Source of the DNA: Fulvimarina endophytica
GTDB lineage: Bacteria; Pseudomonadota; Alphaproteobacteria; Rhizobiales; Rhizobiaceae
DNA: 64,000 bases
NCBI RefSeq assembly: GCF_003403015.1
Contig: NZ_QURL01000002.1
Span: 372,001 to 436,000, forward strand
Direction of reading: 5' to 3'
Shown: positions 21,256 through 32,000 of the stretch, one piece after another
Position numbering within the stretch: position 1 is the first letter of the stretch
Layout: each line of letters opens with the position of its first letter
Translations under genes and position numbers: made by a program
Notes under the pieces: model-generated
What the model was told of the DNA's origin: nothing
Seen by the model: the letters and a program-made list of their open reading frames with translations, nothing else
The model's database searches: none

Positions 21256-22014
21256 ATGGCCGCCGCGTCCGCTCCGACCTACAGACGGCTGGCTTTCGGC
21301 GACGTCTCCTCGACCAACACGATCGCTCTCGAAGCGGCGCGGTCCGGAGATGCGGGTGACCTTTGGGTCACCGCCGAGCGCCAGATCGAGGGGCGGGGGC
21401 GGATGGGGCGGCGCTGGTCGTCGGAAGCCGGCAATCTCTTCGCGAGCTGGATGGGGATTGACGTCACCCCGGCGCATGAGCTGGCCAAGCTGCCCTTCGT
21501 CGCCGCGCTCGCCGTTCGAAACGCGATCGAGCGTTTCGTGGAGCCCGGGGCGCGCGTCCAGACGAAATGGCCGAACGACATCCTCGTCGACGGCAAGAAG
21601 ATCGTCGGTATTCTCCTCGAAACGAGCCGGCTGACCACCGGGCATACGGTGCTCGTTCTCGGATGCGGGATCAATGTGGATCACCACCCCGAGGATGCGC
21701 CTTATCCGGTCACCTCGCTCCGTGCCGAAGGCTATCGCTCGGGGACGCAGGACGTCTTCGAGGCGCTGGCGCTCGAATGGCAGTGCCAGTTGAAGCGCTT
21801 CGATCGCGGCGCCAATTTCGGCGAGATCCGTCGCGACTGGCTGAGCCATGCCGTGGGCATCGGCGGCCCTTGTACCGCGCGCCTCACCGACCGGACGCTC
21901 GAAGGGCGCTTCGAGGCGATCGATGCCGACGGACGCCTTCTTCTGGCACTCGCAGACGGGCGCATCATCCCTATATCTGCAGGTGACATCTTTTTCTCAT
22001 CGAGCGCTCCCTGA
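21256..22014 (+). CDS. birA: biotin-[acetyl-CoA-carboxylase] ligase
   Basis: 252 residues, a minimal BirA without the N-terminal DNA-binding domain, so a ligase and not a repressor. It activates biotin with ATP and attaches it to biotin carboxyl carrier protein. The biotinyl-AMP loop EGRGRMGRRWSS (near residue 38), KWPNDILVDGKKIVGILLE (near 104) and the C-terminal SH3-like domain are present. Begins 3 bp after nuoN, so it is carried on the nuo transcript. Confidence 0.93.
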   Translation: MAAASAPTYRRLAFGDVSSTNTIALEAARSGDAGDLWVTAERQIEGRGRMGRRWSSEAGNLFASWMGIDVTPAHELAKLPFVAALAVRNAIERFVEPGARVQTKWPNDILVDGKKIVGILLETSRLTTGHTVLVLGCGINVDHHPEDAPYPVTSLRAEGYRSGTQDVFEALALEWQCQLKRFDRGANFGEIRRDWLSHAVGIGGPCTARLTDRTLEGRFEAIDADGRLLLALADGRIIPISAGDIFFSSSAP

Positions 22015-22134
22015 CGGGTCGTAGCGCTTCGCGACGCGGGACGATCCGTGGCGCGACACCGAATGAACATGACCGAACGAAACCGCCCGATGCGCCCCGC
22101 GCGCGTCGCGCAAAACGCATGAAAGAATGACGAT

Positions 22135-23793
22135 TTGACACAACTGGTATTCGTGCCGCTCGGCGGCATCGGCGAGATCGGAATGAACCTCGCCCTCTAC
22201 GGCTATGGCCCCGAACACGACCGCGAATGGATCGTGGTCGATTGCGGCATCTCGTTCGCCGGGCCGGACATGCCGGGCGTCGACCTGGTCTTCCCCGATA
22301 TCCGCTTCATCGAAGAGCACGTGAAGTCCCTCAAGGGCATCATCATCACGCATGCCCACGAGGACCATTACGGCGCGCTCCTCGATCTGTGGCCGCGCCT
22401 CAAGGCGACGGTCTACGCGACCGAGTTTTCCGCCGGTCTCCTCGCGGCGAAGCGCGCGAGCGAACCCGGCGCGCCGAAGATCCCGGTGGAGGTCTTCAAG
22501 GCCGGCGACCGTTTCAAGGTCGGGCCCTTCGAGATCGAGGCGATCAACGTCACCCATTCGATCCCCGATCCCGTGGCGCTCGCGATCCGCACCGAGGCGG
22601 GCACGGTGATCCATACGGGCGACTGGAAGATCGACCCGACGCCGGTGCTGGGCCTGCCGACGGACGAGGCGCGGCTGCGCGAGATCGGCGATGAAGGCGT
22701 CATGACCCTGATCTGCGACTCGACCAACGCGATGCGCGAGGGCGATTCGCCGAGCGAGACCGAGGTCGCCGCCTCGCTGACGAAGATCATCACCGCAGCG
22801 CCCGCCCGCGTCGCGGTCACCACCTTCTCCTCCAATGTCGGCCGCATCCGCTCCGTGGCGAAGGCTGCGACCGATGCCGGACGGCAGGTACTGCTGATGG
22901 GCCGGTCCATGCGCCGCACCGTCGATGTGGCACGCGAACTCGGCTATATGAGCGATCTGCCGGATTTCCTGTCCGAGCAGGATTTCGGCTACGTGCCGAA
23001 GGACAAGGTCGTCATCATCCTCACGGGAAGCCAGGGCGAGGCGAGGGCGGCGCTCGCCCGCCTGTCGCGCGACGAGCACCCGACCGTCGCCCTGTCCAAG
23101 GATGATCTCGTCATCTTCTCCTCCCGCGCCATTCCGGGCAACGAGAAGCCCATCATCGAGATCAAGAACGCCTTTCTGGAGCGCGGCGTCCGCATTCTCG
23201 AAGACTCCGAGGCGCTCGTCCACGTCTCGGGCCATCCGCGCCGCAACGAGCTTCGTAAGATGTACGAGTGGACGCGCCCGCAGACGGCCATCCCGGCCCA
23301 TGGCGAGCCTGCTCATCTTGCAGCCCATGCCCAGCTTGCCCGCGATCTCGGCACGAAGAACGTCGTCGAGGCCCGCAACGGCCAGATGATCCAGCTCTAT
23401 CCGGGTTCCGGTGCCGTCATCGACGAGGTCCCGTTCGGGCGCCTCTACAAGGACGGTCATCTCATCGGTACGGCCGAGGACATGGGCATTCTGGAGCGGC
23501 GCCGTCTCTCCTTCGTCGGCCAGGTCTCGGTGCTGATCGAACTCGATGCCAAGCGCAATCTGAAGGACGATCCGGATCTCGTCTCGATCGGACTTCCGAT
23601 CGAGGACGAGACCGGTGAGGACCTCGAGGATCTGCTGGTCGATGCGGCGGCGGGTGCGGTCGAAAGCATTCCGAACGGTCGACGGAAGGACCCGGCTCTC
23701 GTGCGCGAAGCGGTACGCCGTGCGGTTCGCAATGCCGCCCAGGAGATCTGGGGAAAGAAGCCGCTGACCACCGTCTTCATCACGATGGACTGA
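22135..23793 (+). CDS. rnj: ribonuclease J (TTG start)
   Basis: 552 residues, a metallo-beta-lactamase / beta-CASP RNase with 5'-to-3' exonuclease and endonuclease activity in rRNA maturation and mRNA decay. The metal motif THAHEDHYGALLDLW is at about residue 67; the beta-CASP part contains LICDSTNAMREG and the later HVSGHPRRNELRKMYEWTRP and IPAHGEPAHL motifs. TTG at 22135 is the only start compatible with the conserved N-terminus, since an in-frame TGA lies 5 codons upstream. A 120-bp gap separates it from birA. Confidence 0.95.
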   Translation: MTQLVFVPLGGIGEIGMNLALYGYGPEHDREWIVVDCGISFAGPDMPGVDLVFPDIRFIEEHVKSLKGIIITHAHEDHYGALLDLWPRLKATVYATEFSAGLLAAKRASEPGAPKIPVEVFKAGDRFKVGPFEIEAINVTHSIPDPVALAIRTEAGTVIHTGDWKIDPTPVLGLPTDEARLREIGDEGVMTLICDSTNAMREGDSPSETEVAASLTKIITAAPARVAVTTFSSNVGRIRSVAKAATDAGRQVLLMGRSMRRTVDVARELGYMSDLPDFLSEQDFGYVPKDKVVIILTGSQGEARAALARLSRDEHPTVALSKDDLVIFSSRAIPGNEKPIIEIKNAFLERGVRILEDSEALVHVSGHPRRNELRKMYEWTRPQTAIPAHGEPAHLAAHAQLARDLGTKNVVEARNGQMIQLYPGSGAVIDEVPFGRLYKDGHLIGTAEDMGILERRRLSFVGQVSVLIELDAKRNLKDDPDLVSIGLPIEDETGEDLEDLLVDAAAGAVESIPNGRRKDPALVREAVRRAVRNAAQEIWGKKPLTTVFITMD

Positions 23794-23798
23794 CCGCC

Positions 23799-24203
23799 AT
23801 GCTCGGACGCCTGAACCATGTGGCGCTCGCCGTTCCCGATCTCGGGGCGGCGAGCGAGCATTACCGCGAAATGCTGGGGGCGTCGGTCTCCGAGGCACAG
23901 GCTTTGCCGGAGCATGGCGTCCGCGTCGTGTTCGTCGAACTCGGCAATACCAAGATCGAACTCCTGGAGCCTCTCGGCGAGGCCTCGCCCATCGCGGCCT
24001 TCCTCGCCAAGAACCCCAAAGGCGGCATGCATCACGTCTGCTACGAGGTCGCGGATATCCGCGCGGCCCGCGATCGGCTCGTTGAAAGCGGCGCGCGCAT
24101 CCTCGGCGACGGGGAACCGAAGATCGGCGCCCATGGCAGGCCGGTCCTCTTCATCCATCCGGGCGATCTCTTCGGAACGCTGACGGAGCTCGAAGAGGTC
24201 TGA
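23799..24203 (+). CDS. mce: methylmalonyl-CoA epimerase
   Basis: 134 residues, a two-module glyoxalase-fold (VOC) protein. The metal ligands fit the epimerase: His in RLNHVALAVPDL, Gln/Glu region in VVFVELGNTKIELLEPL, His in GGMHHVCYEVADI and Glu in the C-terminal LTELEEV. It interconverts (R)- and (S)-methylmalonyl-CoA in propionate catabolism. Starts 5 bp after rnj. Confidence 0.92.
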   Translation: MLGRLNHVALAVPDLGAASEHYREMLGASVSEAQALPEHGVRVVFVELGNTKIELLEPLGEASPIAAFLAKNPKGGMHHVCYEVADIRAARDRLVESGARILGDGEPKIGAHGRPVLFIHPGDLFGTLTELEEV

Positions 24204-24335
24204 TCCGCTCACCGGTGAGACCTCGCCGGGTTCCGCGATCGACGAAGTTCTCGCGGCGCGGGTTAGCACGCAGGCACGACGCGATGCGATCGGGCCTTGG
24301 AGCAAGATCGACAGACAGGCGAAGGGAGAAGAGGG

Positions 24336-24596
24336 ATGGGTTGGGTTTCGGGACTGGCGATCTTCTTCATCATCTGGTGGACCGTCCTCTTCGCGGTCCT
24401 GCCATTCGGCAACCAGATCCCCGAGGGTGAGGAACAGCTTCTCGGGACCCAGGAAGAAACGCCGAGCAATCCCAGAATGATGAAGAAGGCGATGATCACC
24501 ACGGTCATCTCGGTGCTCGTCTTCGGCGCCTTCTATCTCGTCACGGAAGTTCTCGGATTCAGCTTCTCGGACTTCCCGCAGTTCGTTCCAAGCTGA
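24336..24596 (+). CDS. DUF1467 family membrane protein
   Basis: 86 residues with two transmembrane helices (about 4-24 and 54-74) and the typical segment FFIIWWTVLFAVLPFGNQIP, the DUF1467 hallmark. Function unknown. The order mce - DUF1467 - proS is conserved in Hyphomicrobiales. GAAGGGAGAAGAGGG precedes the ATG. It is the last gene before a 496-bp intergenic region. Confidence 0.88.
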   Translation: MGWVSGLAIFFIIWWTVLFAVLPFGNQIPEGEEQLLGTQEETPSNPRMMKKAMITTVISVLVFGAFYLVTEVLGFSFSDFPQFVPS

Positions 24597-24675
24597 TCCT
24601 TCGCCGGCTGCCGAAACATGGGGCATTGCGCTGTGCCGGCGTCCCGCTCATCTGGTCCGTATGAAGAAGAAGATC

Positions 24676-24707
24676 AAAAAAAAGATGCAAGGCCGAGGCC
24701 CTGCATC
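24676..24707 (-). terminator. strong orphan intrinsic terminator, leftward
   Basis: 11-nt arms with one mismatch (24684-24694 with 24697-24707, tight apical turn) followed on the minus strand by eight T residues (24676-24683). In the plus direction the hairpin is followed by A residues instead, so its polarity is clear. Confidence 0.7.
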
Positions 24708-24834
24708 TGAAAAAATCGCGTGTCTGGATTTCCAATTACCATGTCCGGCGGGCAGCGAATCTCACGCGCCCAGAAATCACGTCCTCCCAAGACTAGACCG
24801 CAAAACCTGGTTCTTCTGACGGAACCGTGACAAC
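24676..24834 (-). ncRNA. candidate leftward small RNA between DUF1467 and proS
   Basis: No leftward gene exists here, yet the minus strand carries a complete transcription unit signature: ATGACA (RC of 24864-24869), a 17-bp spacer, TATAGA (RC of 24841-24846), then about 155 nt ending in a gatgca/tgcatc stem (24684-24707) followed by TTTTTTTT. It shows no convincing coding frame. A 14-codon GTG frame exists but its Shine-Dalgarno is only one base from the start. The remainder of 24597-25092 must hold the proS promoter, which I cannot place. Confidence 0.45.
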
Positions 24835-24840
24835 GATGTG

Positions 24841-24869
24841 TCTATACGCAAGTTGACAATGCTTGTCAT
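24841..24869 (-). promoter_or_regulatory. predicted promoter of the candidate small RNA
   Basis: ATGACA - 17 bp - TATAGA on the minus strand. The -35 is part of an inverted repeat, TGACA-atgct-TGTCA (24855-24869), that could bind a regulator and is also next to a TTGACA on the plus strand. Confidence 0.4.
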
Positions 24870-25092
24870 CCGGAATCTTTCGCTGCACTCTCTTTGCGCA
24901 TCTCTATACAGTGCTGAAAAACGATGCGGTCTGGGGATCGCCGGCTGCGCCTCGATATCTCTCAGCTCCCGGGAAGGGCTCGGAAACGCCCCGGAAATGC
25001 CGCTTTCCATTCCATCGGCGAGGGGTTAAACCCTGCCACGCTTCGCCGGCTTGCATCCGGTGCTTCTTCACGCCAGTTCGACGGTTCTTCCC

Positions 25093-26415
25093 ATGCGCTT
25101 GTCGCGATATTTTCTGCCCATCCTGAAGGAAACGCCGCGCGAGGCGGAGATCATCTCGCATCAGCTGATGCTGCGCTCCGGCATGATCCGCCAGCAGGCC
25201 GCCGGCCTCTACAGTTTCCTGCCGCTGGGCAAGAAGGTGCTGGACAAGGTCTGCGCGATTATCCGGGAAGAGCAGAACCGCGCAGGCGCCAACGAGATCC
25301 TGATGCCGACCATCCAGTCCGCCGATCTGTGGCGGGAATCGGGACGTTACGATGCTTACGGCGAGGAGATGCTGCGCATCACCGACCGGCACAAGCGCGA
25401 CCTTCTCTACGGTCCCACCAATGAGGAGATGGTGACGGACATCTTCCGCAGCTATGTCCGCTCCTATCGCAGCCTTCCGCTCAACCTCTATCACATCCAG
25501 TGGAAGTTTCGCGACGAGGTGCGCCCGCGCTTCGGCGTCATGCGTTCGCGCGAATTCCTGATGAAGGACGCCTATTCCTTCGACGTCGACTTCGATGCGG
25601 CCCAGATCGCCTATCACCGCATGTTCGTCGCCTATCTGCGCACCTTCCATCGCTGCGGCCTGCAGGCGATCCCGATGCGCGCCGATACCGGCCCGATCGG
25701 CGGCAATCTCAGCCATGAATTCATCATTCTCGCCTCCACCGGGGAGAGCGAGGTATTCTGCCATCGCGATTATCTCGACATGGCGATCCCGTCGGAAGCC
25801 ATGGATTTCGACGACGCCGCACGCCTCTCCTCGATCGTGAAGGACTGGACGACGCCTTACGCCGCGACCGACGAGATGCACGACGAAAGCGCCTGGAACG
25901 CGATCGACGAATCGCAGAAGCTCAACGCGCGCGGCATCGAAGTCGGCCACATCTTCTATTTCGGAACGAAATATTCCGAGGCGATGAACGCCGTCGTCAC
26001 CGGTCCGGACGGCAAGGAGATGCCGGTCCATATGGGTTCCTACGGCATCGGTCCGAGCCGTCTCGTGGCCGCCGCTATCGAGGCCTTCCACGACGATGCC
26101 GGGATCGTCTGGCCGCGCTCGATCGCGCCGTTCGACGTCGGGCTCGTCAACATGAAGCCCGGCGACGCCGATTGCGATGCGGCCTGCGAGAAGCTCTATG
26201 GCGAGATGACGGCCGCTGGCCTCGACGTCCTCTACGACGACGAGGAGGGGCGCGCGGGATCGAAGTTCGCGACCATGGATCTCATCGGCCTGCCCACCCA
26301 GGTCATCGTCGGGCCGCGCGGCGCCAAGGCCGGCGAGGCCGAAGTCAAGGATCGCGCAAGCGGCGCGCGCGACACCGTACCCATGGACAATGTCATCGCC
26401 AGGATCATGACGTGA
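25093..26415 (+). CDS. proS: prolyl-tRNA synthetase
   Basis: 440 residues, the short alphaproteobacterial/mitochondrial-type ProRS without the large inserted editing domain (INS). Class II motifs are visible: motif 1 around [18 protein letters not shown], motif 2 in [20 protein letters not shown] and motif 3 in [20 protein letters not shown], followed by the anticodon-binding domain (about 345-440). The start [13 protein letters not shown] is the conserved N-terminus; the frame is open 14 codons further upstream. Its stop overlaps the GTG start of lolC. Confidence 0.96.
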   Translation: MRLSRYFLPILKETPREAEIISHQLMLRSGMIRQQAAGLYSFLPLGKKVLDKVCAIIREEQNRAGANEILMPTIQSADLWRESGRYDAYGEEMLRITDRHKRDLLYGPTNEEMVTDIFRSYVRSYRSLPLNLYHIQWKFRDEVRPRFGVMRSREFLMKDAYSFDVDFDAAQIAYHRMFVAYLRTFHRCGLQAIPMRADTGPIGGNLSHEFIILASTGESEVFCHRDYLDMAIPSEAMDFDDAARLSSIVKDWTTPYAATDEMHDESAWNAIDESQKLNARGIEVGHIFYFGTKYSEAMNAVVTGPDGKEMPVHMGSYGIGPSRLVAAAIEAFHDDAGIVWPRSIAPFDVGLVNMKPGDADCDAACEKLYGEMTAAGLDVLYDDEEGRAGSKFATMDLIGLPTQVIVGPRGAKAGEAEVKDRASGARDTVPMDNVIARIMT

Positions 26416-27725
26416 GTGCTGCAGGTGCCGATCGAGGCGTGAAGCCGACCGGAAGGCTGCCGAAGACCGGCGCCTCGCCGTTCTCGCGCTTCGAATGGCT
26501 GCTGGCGGGGCGCTATCTGCGCTCGCGCAAGCGCGAGGCCGGCGTCTCAGTCATCGCGGGCTTCTCCTTCGTCGGCATCATGCTCGGCGTTGCGGCCCTC
26601 ATCATCGTGATGTCGGTGATGAACGGGTTCCGGACCGAGCTTCTGACCCGCATTCTCGGCGTCAACGGCCATGTGATCGTCATGCCGATCGATCAGCCGC
26701 TCACCGATTACGACGCGGTCGCAAACCGCATCGATCAGGTGCCGGGCGTCGAATTCTCGATGCCTCTCGTCCAGGGACAGATCCTCGCCCAGGGCATGGG
26801 CACCGCCTCGACGGGCGCGCTCGTGAAGGGTGTGCCGCAGGCGGCACTCGAAAAGCTCGCGCCGGTGGCGAGCAATGTGCAGCAGGGCACGCTCGAAAAT
26901 TTCGACAGCGCCGGGGGCGTCGCGATCGGCGCGCGTCTGGCCGAGCGTCTCGGCCTGCGCATCGGAGACAACATCACGCTGATCTCGCCCGATGGCGACG
27001 TGACGCCGCTCGGAACGACCCCCCGCGTCAAGGCCTATCCGGTCGAGGCGATCTTCGAGATCGGCCTGTCGGAATACGATGCAGGCTTCATCTACATGCC
27101 GCTGTCTGAAGCGCAGCTCTTCTTCAATTCGGAAGGGCAGGCCCAGTCCGTGGAAGTCTTCGTGGACAATCCCGACGATGTTGCCCGCCTGCAGCCGGCC
27201 ATCGAAGCCGCGGCCGAACGGCCGGTCTATTCGGTCACCTGGCAGAGCCAGAACCAGTCCTTCTTCTCCGCGCTCCAGGTGGAGCGCAACGTGATGTTCA
27301 TCATCCTCACGCTGATTGTGCTCGTCGCCGCGCTCAACATCGTCTCGGGCCTCTTCATGCTGGTGAAAGGCAAGGGCCGCGATATCGCGATCCTGCGCAC
27401 CATGGGGGCGACGCGCGGCTCGATCATGCGCATCTTCTTCATCACAGGCGCTTCGATCGGTGTCTCCGGCACGATCGCCGGCTTCGTCCTCGGCCTCCTG
27501 TTCTGCCTCAATATCGAGAGCATCCGGGGCTTCTTCTCCTGGCTCTCCGGCGTCGATATCTTCAATTCGGAGATCTACTTCCTGAGCGAGCTTCCGGCGG
27601 AGATCCAGTTTTCGGAAGTCGTTCTCGTCGTCGCGATGGCCGTGGGTCTGTCCTTCCTCGCCACCATCCTCCCGTCCTGGCAGGCCTCGCGGCTCGATCC
27701 GGTCGAGGCCTTGAGATACGAATGA
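26412..27725 (+). CDS. lolC: lipoprotein-releasing ABC transporter permease LolC/E
   Basis: 437 residues. One transmembrane helix near 45-70, a large periplasmic domain (about 70-290) and three C-terminal helices, the MacB/LolCE topology. With LolD it extracts lipoproteins from the inner membrane. [20 protein letters not shown] and [20 protein letters not shown] mark the first helix; [20 protein letters not shown] the cytoplasmic coupling segment. GTG start at 26412 overlaps the proS stop. As in other alphaproteobacteria a single LolC/E-type permease is present. Confidence 0.92.
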   Translation: MSAAGADRGVKPTGRLPKTGASPFSRFEWLLAGRYLRSRKREAGVSVIAGFSFVGIMLGVAALIIVMSVMNGFRTELLTRILGVNGHVIVMPIDQPLTDYDAVANRIDQVPGVEFSMPLVQGQILAQGMGTASTGALVKGVPQAALEKLAPVASNVQQGTLENFDSAGGVAIGARLAERLGLRIGDNITLISPDGDVTPLGTTPRVKAYPVEAIFEIGLSEYDAGFIYMPLSEAQLFFNSEGQAQSVEVFVDNPDDVARLQPAIEAAAERPVYSVTWQSQNQSFFSALQVERNVMFIILTLIVLVAALNIVSGLFMLVKGKGRDIAILRTMGATRGSIMRIFFITGASIGVSGTIAGFVLGLLFCLNIESIRGFFSWLSGVDIFNSEIYFLSELPAEIQFSEVVLVVAMAVGLSFLATILPSWQASRLDPVEALRYE

Positions 27726-28405
27726 CCCCCGCACTGGAATTGAAGGCCATCGGGCGACGTTTCGTCCAAGGCGAAAACGAACTCGTCATCCTCGACGGGG
27801 CCGACATGACCATCGCGGCGGGCGAGATGGTCGCGCTCGTCGCGCCCTCCGGTTCGGGCAAGTCGACGCTCCTGCAGATCGCCGGGCTTCTGGAAAAGCC
27901 GACGAGCGGCGAGGTCGTCGTCGGCGAGCGCCAGTGCTCTCGCCTCGACGACAAGGGGCGAACCGCCATGCGCCGCCAGGCGATCGGCTTCGTCTATCAG
28001 TTCCATCATCTTCTGCCCGAGCTCTCGGCGTTGGAGAACGTGATGATCCCGCAGCTCATTCTCGGGCGCTCGCGCGGGGATGCCGCCAAGCGGGCCCGCG
28101 TCCTCCTCGACCATATGCGCATCGCCGGTCGAGCCGATCATCGCCCGGCCGAGCTTTCGGGCGGCGAGCAGCAGCGCGTCGCCATCGCGCGGGCCGTCGC
28201 GAACGAGCCCCAGCTTCTCCTCGCCGACGAGCCGACGGGCAATCTCGATCCGTCGACCTCCGATCACGTCTTCGATTCCCTGACGACCCTGGTGCGCGAA
28301 TCGCGCCTTGCCGCACTGATCGCGACCCATAATCACGATCTCGCCGCTCGCATGGATCGCACGGTGACCCTCGCCGACGGCAAGATCGTACCGAAGCTCC
28401 GCTGA
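27722..28405 (+). CDS. lolD: lipoprotein-releasing ABC transporter ATPase LolD
   Basis: 227 residues, an ABC ATPase with Walker A ([12 protein letters not shown]), signature ([14 protein letters not shown]), Walker B ([13 protein letters not shown]) and switch His (IATHNHDLA). Overlaps lolC by ATGA. Energises lipoprotein extraction together with LolC. Short linear MacB/LolD type without extra domains. Confidence 0.94.
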   Translation: MTPALELKAIGRRFVQGENELVILDGADMTIAAGEMVALVAPSGSGKSTLLQIAGLLEKPTSGEVVVGERQCSRLDDKGRTAMRRQAIGFVYQFHHLLPELSALENVMIPQLILGRSRGDAAKRARVLLDHMRIAGRADHRPAELSGGEQQRVAIARAVANEPQLLLADEPTGNLDPSTSDHVFDSLTTLVRESRLAALIATHNHDLAARMDRTVTLADGKIVPKLR

Positions 28406-28710
28406 GGCCGGCGCCCCGGAACGCCGCCATACGATCCAACGCCGGCGCACCTCGTACGCTCTTGTCGGCGGGCAGGGTGCGCCTGCCGCAGGCCAGCGCG
28501 TCGGCGTGCGAGATGGTGCCGATACGGTTCCGCCACCGGCTCGACCGGTCATGCGTCTTCCCGACGCCATCTCTCTTTTTCTCCCGAAATCCCGAAATCC
28601 CGAAGCGCCGACCGCGAGGTTGCCGCGGCCGCAGGGCTGCATCGCCGCTATTCTGTCGCTGTCACGGATCGCCCGTTCCGCTGGGCGAGCGACCGCTTGC
28701 GATCGGCGTG

Positions 28711-28739
28711 TTGACAAGAGAACAAAACAGGAACATGAT
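28711..28739 (+). promoter_or_regulatory. promoter with embedded LexA box
   Basis: TTGACA (28711-28716), 17-bp spacer, CATGAT (28734-28739). The spacer and -10 overlap GAAC-N7-GAAC (28720-28734), the reverse complement of the alphaproteobacterial LexA consensus GTTC-N7-GTTC. A second inverted repeat, ggaaca-tga-tgttcc (28730-28744), overlaps the right half-site. Bound LexA would block RNA polymerase directly. Predicted start near 28746. The rest of 28406-28710 shows no gene. Confidence 0.7.
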
Positions 28740-28773
28740 GTTCCCATCGAAAACGAAGAACGGGAAAGACGTC

Positions 28774-28860
28774 ATGTTGGATCTGGGCAGGGATATCGCG
28801 TCACTGGTGGTCGTTTCGGGCTTCGTCTTTTCCCTGATGGTCATCGTGCATAGCTTGTGA
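28774..28860 (+). CDS. 28-aa single-helix membrane peptide, predicted SOS-induced
   Basis: Encodes 28 residues: a charged amphipathic start (MLDLGRDIAS) then a membrane helix, LVVVSGFVFSLMVIVHSL. The first in-frame ATG (28735) would lie inside the predicted -10 element, so the ATG at 28774, preceded by GGGAAAG, is the more likely start. It is placed about 28 nt after the predicted start of a promoter whose spacer is a perfect alphaproteobacterial LexA box. Caulobacter SidA, a 29-residue SOS-induced inner-membrane division inhibitor, is a functional precedent for this size, topology and control; I claim no sequence homology. Lies 163 bp before dnaE. Confidence 0.6.
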   Translation: MLDLGRDIASLVVVSGFVFSLMVIVHSL

Positions 28861-29023
28861 TCCCGGACCGCCGTCGTCCTGCAGCGGGGCTCGAAGCTGC
28901 CCGGAAACTGTGGAGCAAGACATGGGCGCGGTATGCCGGGCCGAGGCTCGCGGTCTAGAATGGGCCGGGAGGGTGAGCGGACCGCAGGGTCCGCCCATGG
29001 CAGGCGAACGAAGGTGAACGACC

Positions 29024-32000
29024 ATGACGATCACGGCGGACGCGAAGACGGGCCCACGCTTCATCCATCTGCGCAGCCACAGTGCCTTCTCGCTGCTCGA
29101 AGGGGCGCTGAAGCTCGACCAGATCATCAAGTTCGCTTTGGCCGACGAGGCGCCGGCCGTCGGCATCGCCGATACCAACAACCTGTTCGGTGCCCTCGAA
29201 TTTTCCGAAAAGGCCTCGAAGAGCGGGCTTCAGCCGATCATCGGCTGTCAGCTCGACGTGGATTTCGCCGATGGCGAGAACGATCGCGAGCGCGCCTCGC
29301 TCTCTCCCGCTCCCCTCGTCCTCATCGCGGGATCGCAGGTCGGCTATGCCAATCTCGTGGAGATCGTCTCCAAGGCCTATCTCGGCCATGAGGAGAACTC
29401 CCGCCCGCATGTGAAGTCGTCCTGGCTCGGCGAATTCGCCGAGGGCGTCATCGTTCTGACAGGCGGTCCGAACGGCCCCCTCGGCATCGCGCTCGGCGCC
29501 GATCGCAAGCCGATCGCCGAGGCGCGCCTCGACTATCTCAAGCAGATCTACGGCGACCGGCTCTATGTCGAGCTTCAACGCCAGAGCGGCTACAGCCGGC
29601 GGATCGAGGCCGAGACGCTGGAACTCGCCTATGCGTTCGACCTGCCGATCGTCGCGACGAACGAGCCCTATTTCTACTGCCCGGACGATTTCGACGCCCA
29701 TGACGCGCTTCTCGCCGTGGCTTCCAACCGTCTCGTCAGCCACGAGGACCGGCGCCGCCTCTCGCGCGACCATTGTCTGAAGACGCAAGGGGAGATGGCG
29801 GAACTCTTCGCCGATCTGCCCGAGGCCCTCGACAACACGGTCGAGATCGCGCGGCGATGCAGCTTCCGGCCGAAGGTGCGCAATCCGATCCTGCCGCGGT
29901 TTGCCGGGGCTGACGCGGATCCCGCCGAGGCCTTGAGGGAAGAGGCGGCCGAACTGCGCCGCCAGGCCTTCGAGGGGCTCGAGGCGCGGATCGCCAAGCA
30001 CGGGATCGCGAGCGGGCACACCGAGGAGGATTATCGCGCGCGCCTCGATTTCGAGCTGACGATCATCGAGAAGATGGAGTTTCCCGGCTACTTCCTGATC
30101 GTCGCCGACTTCATCAAATGGGCGAAGGACCAGGGCATTCCGGTGGGTCCCGGCCGTGGATCGGGCGCAGGTTCGCTGGTCGCCTACGCGCTGACCATCA
30201 CCGATCTCGATCCCTTGCGTTTCTCGCTTCTCTTCGAGCGCTTCCTCAATCCCGAGCGCGTCTCGATGCCGGACTTCGACATCGACTTCTGCCAGGATCG
30301 GCGCGAGGAGGTGATCCGCTACGTCCAGGGCAAGTACGGCCGCGAGCAGGTGGGCCAGATCATCACCTTCGGAACGCTGCAGGCGCGGGCCGTGCTGCGC
30401 GATGTGGGCCGCGTCCTCGAAATGTCCTACGGCCATGTCGACAAGCTGTGCAAGCTCGTGCCGGCCAATCCCGCCAATCCGGTGACGCTCGCCCAGGCGC
30501 TGGAGGAGGAGCCGCGCCTCAAGGAGGCGCGCGAGAAGGAGGAGATCGTCGACCGGCTGATCTCCATGGCCCTGAAGCTGGAAGGGCTCTACCGCCACGC
30601 CTCGACGCATGCGGCGGGCATCGTTATCGGCGACCGGCCGCTTCAGAAGCTCGTGCCGATGTATCGCGATCCGCGCTCGGACATGCCGGTCACCCAGTTC
30701 AACATGAAATGGGTGGAGCCGGCCGGGCTCGTGAAGTTCGACTTTCTCGGACTGAAGACCCTGACGACGCTCCAGACCGCCGTCGAGTTCGTGAAGAAGC
30801 GGACGGGGGAGGAGATCGACCTCGCCGCCATCCCGCTCGACGACAAGGCGAGCTACGAGATGCTGACGCGCGGCGAGACCGTCGGCGTGTTCCAGCTGGA
30901 ATCGGTCGGCATGCGCAAGGCGCTGATCGGCATGCGGCCCGACGTCTTCGAGGACATCATCGCGCTCGTGGCGCTCTATCGGCCCGGCCCGATGGAGAAC
31001 ATCCCCACCTACAACGCCCGCAAGCACGGGGAGGAGGAGCCGGACTTCATCCACGACAAGATCGCCCCGATCCTGAAGGAGACGCAAGGCGTCATCATCT
31101 ACCAGGAACAGGTGATGCAGATCGCGCAGGTCCTCTCGGGCTATTCGCTCGGCGAGGCCGACATGCTGCGCCGAGCCATGGGCAAGAAGATCCGCGCGGA
31201 GATGGACAAGCAGCGCGTCCGCTTCGTCGACGGCGCGGTGGAGCGGGGCGTCGACAAGAAGCAGGCGGACATGATCTTCGATCTGCTCGCCAAGTTCGCC
31301 AATTACGGCTTCAACAAGTCCCACGCGGCGGCCTACGCTCTCGTCGCCTATCAGACGGCCTATCTGAAGGCGAACTATCCGACCGAGTTCCTCGCCGCCT
31401 CCATGACCCTCGACGGCGGCAACACCGAGAAGCTCAACGAATACCGGCTCGATGCCCGCCGGCTCGGCATCGAGGTCGTCCCGCCTTCGGTGCAGACCTC
31501 CTTCCGCAAGTTCGAGGTGGGCGAGAAGCGCATCTTCTACGCTCTTTCCGCCATCAAGGGGGTCGGCGAGCATGCGGTGGATCACATCGTGGCAAAGCGC
31601 GGCGAAAAGCCCTTCGCATCGCTCGAGGACTTCTGCGGGCGGATCGATCCGAAAATCATCAACAAGCGCACCTTCGAATTCCTGATCGCGGCCGGCGCCT
31701 TCGACTGCTTCGGCCAGGAGCGGGCGCTCCTGATGGGCAATGTCGAGAAGATGATGGGCTATGCGGCCCGGATCGCCGACAGCCGCACCTCGGGTCAGGC
31801 CGACATCTTCGGATCCCTGTCGAGCGAGCCCGAACCCCTGCGCCTGACCGCGGGCCCGCTCTGGACATCCTCCGAAAAGCTGATGCGCGAATTCCAGGCG
31901 ATCGGCTTCCACCTGTCGGCCCATCCGCTCGATGAATACAAGGCGGCCCTCAAGCGGTTGCGCGTCCAGTCCCATTCGGATGCGGTGGCCGCGGTCAAGC

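Noticed and set aside
24733..24777. 14-codon GTG frame inside the candidate small RNA, with a Trp codon before the stop
   Set aside because: The Shine-Dalgarno lies one base from the GTG, too close to work, and there is no downstream biosynthetic gene for a leader peptide to control.
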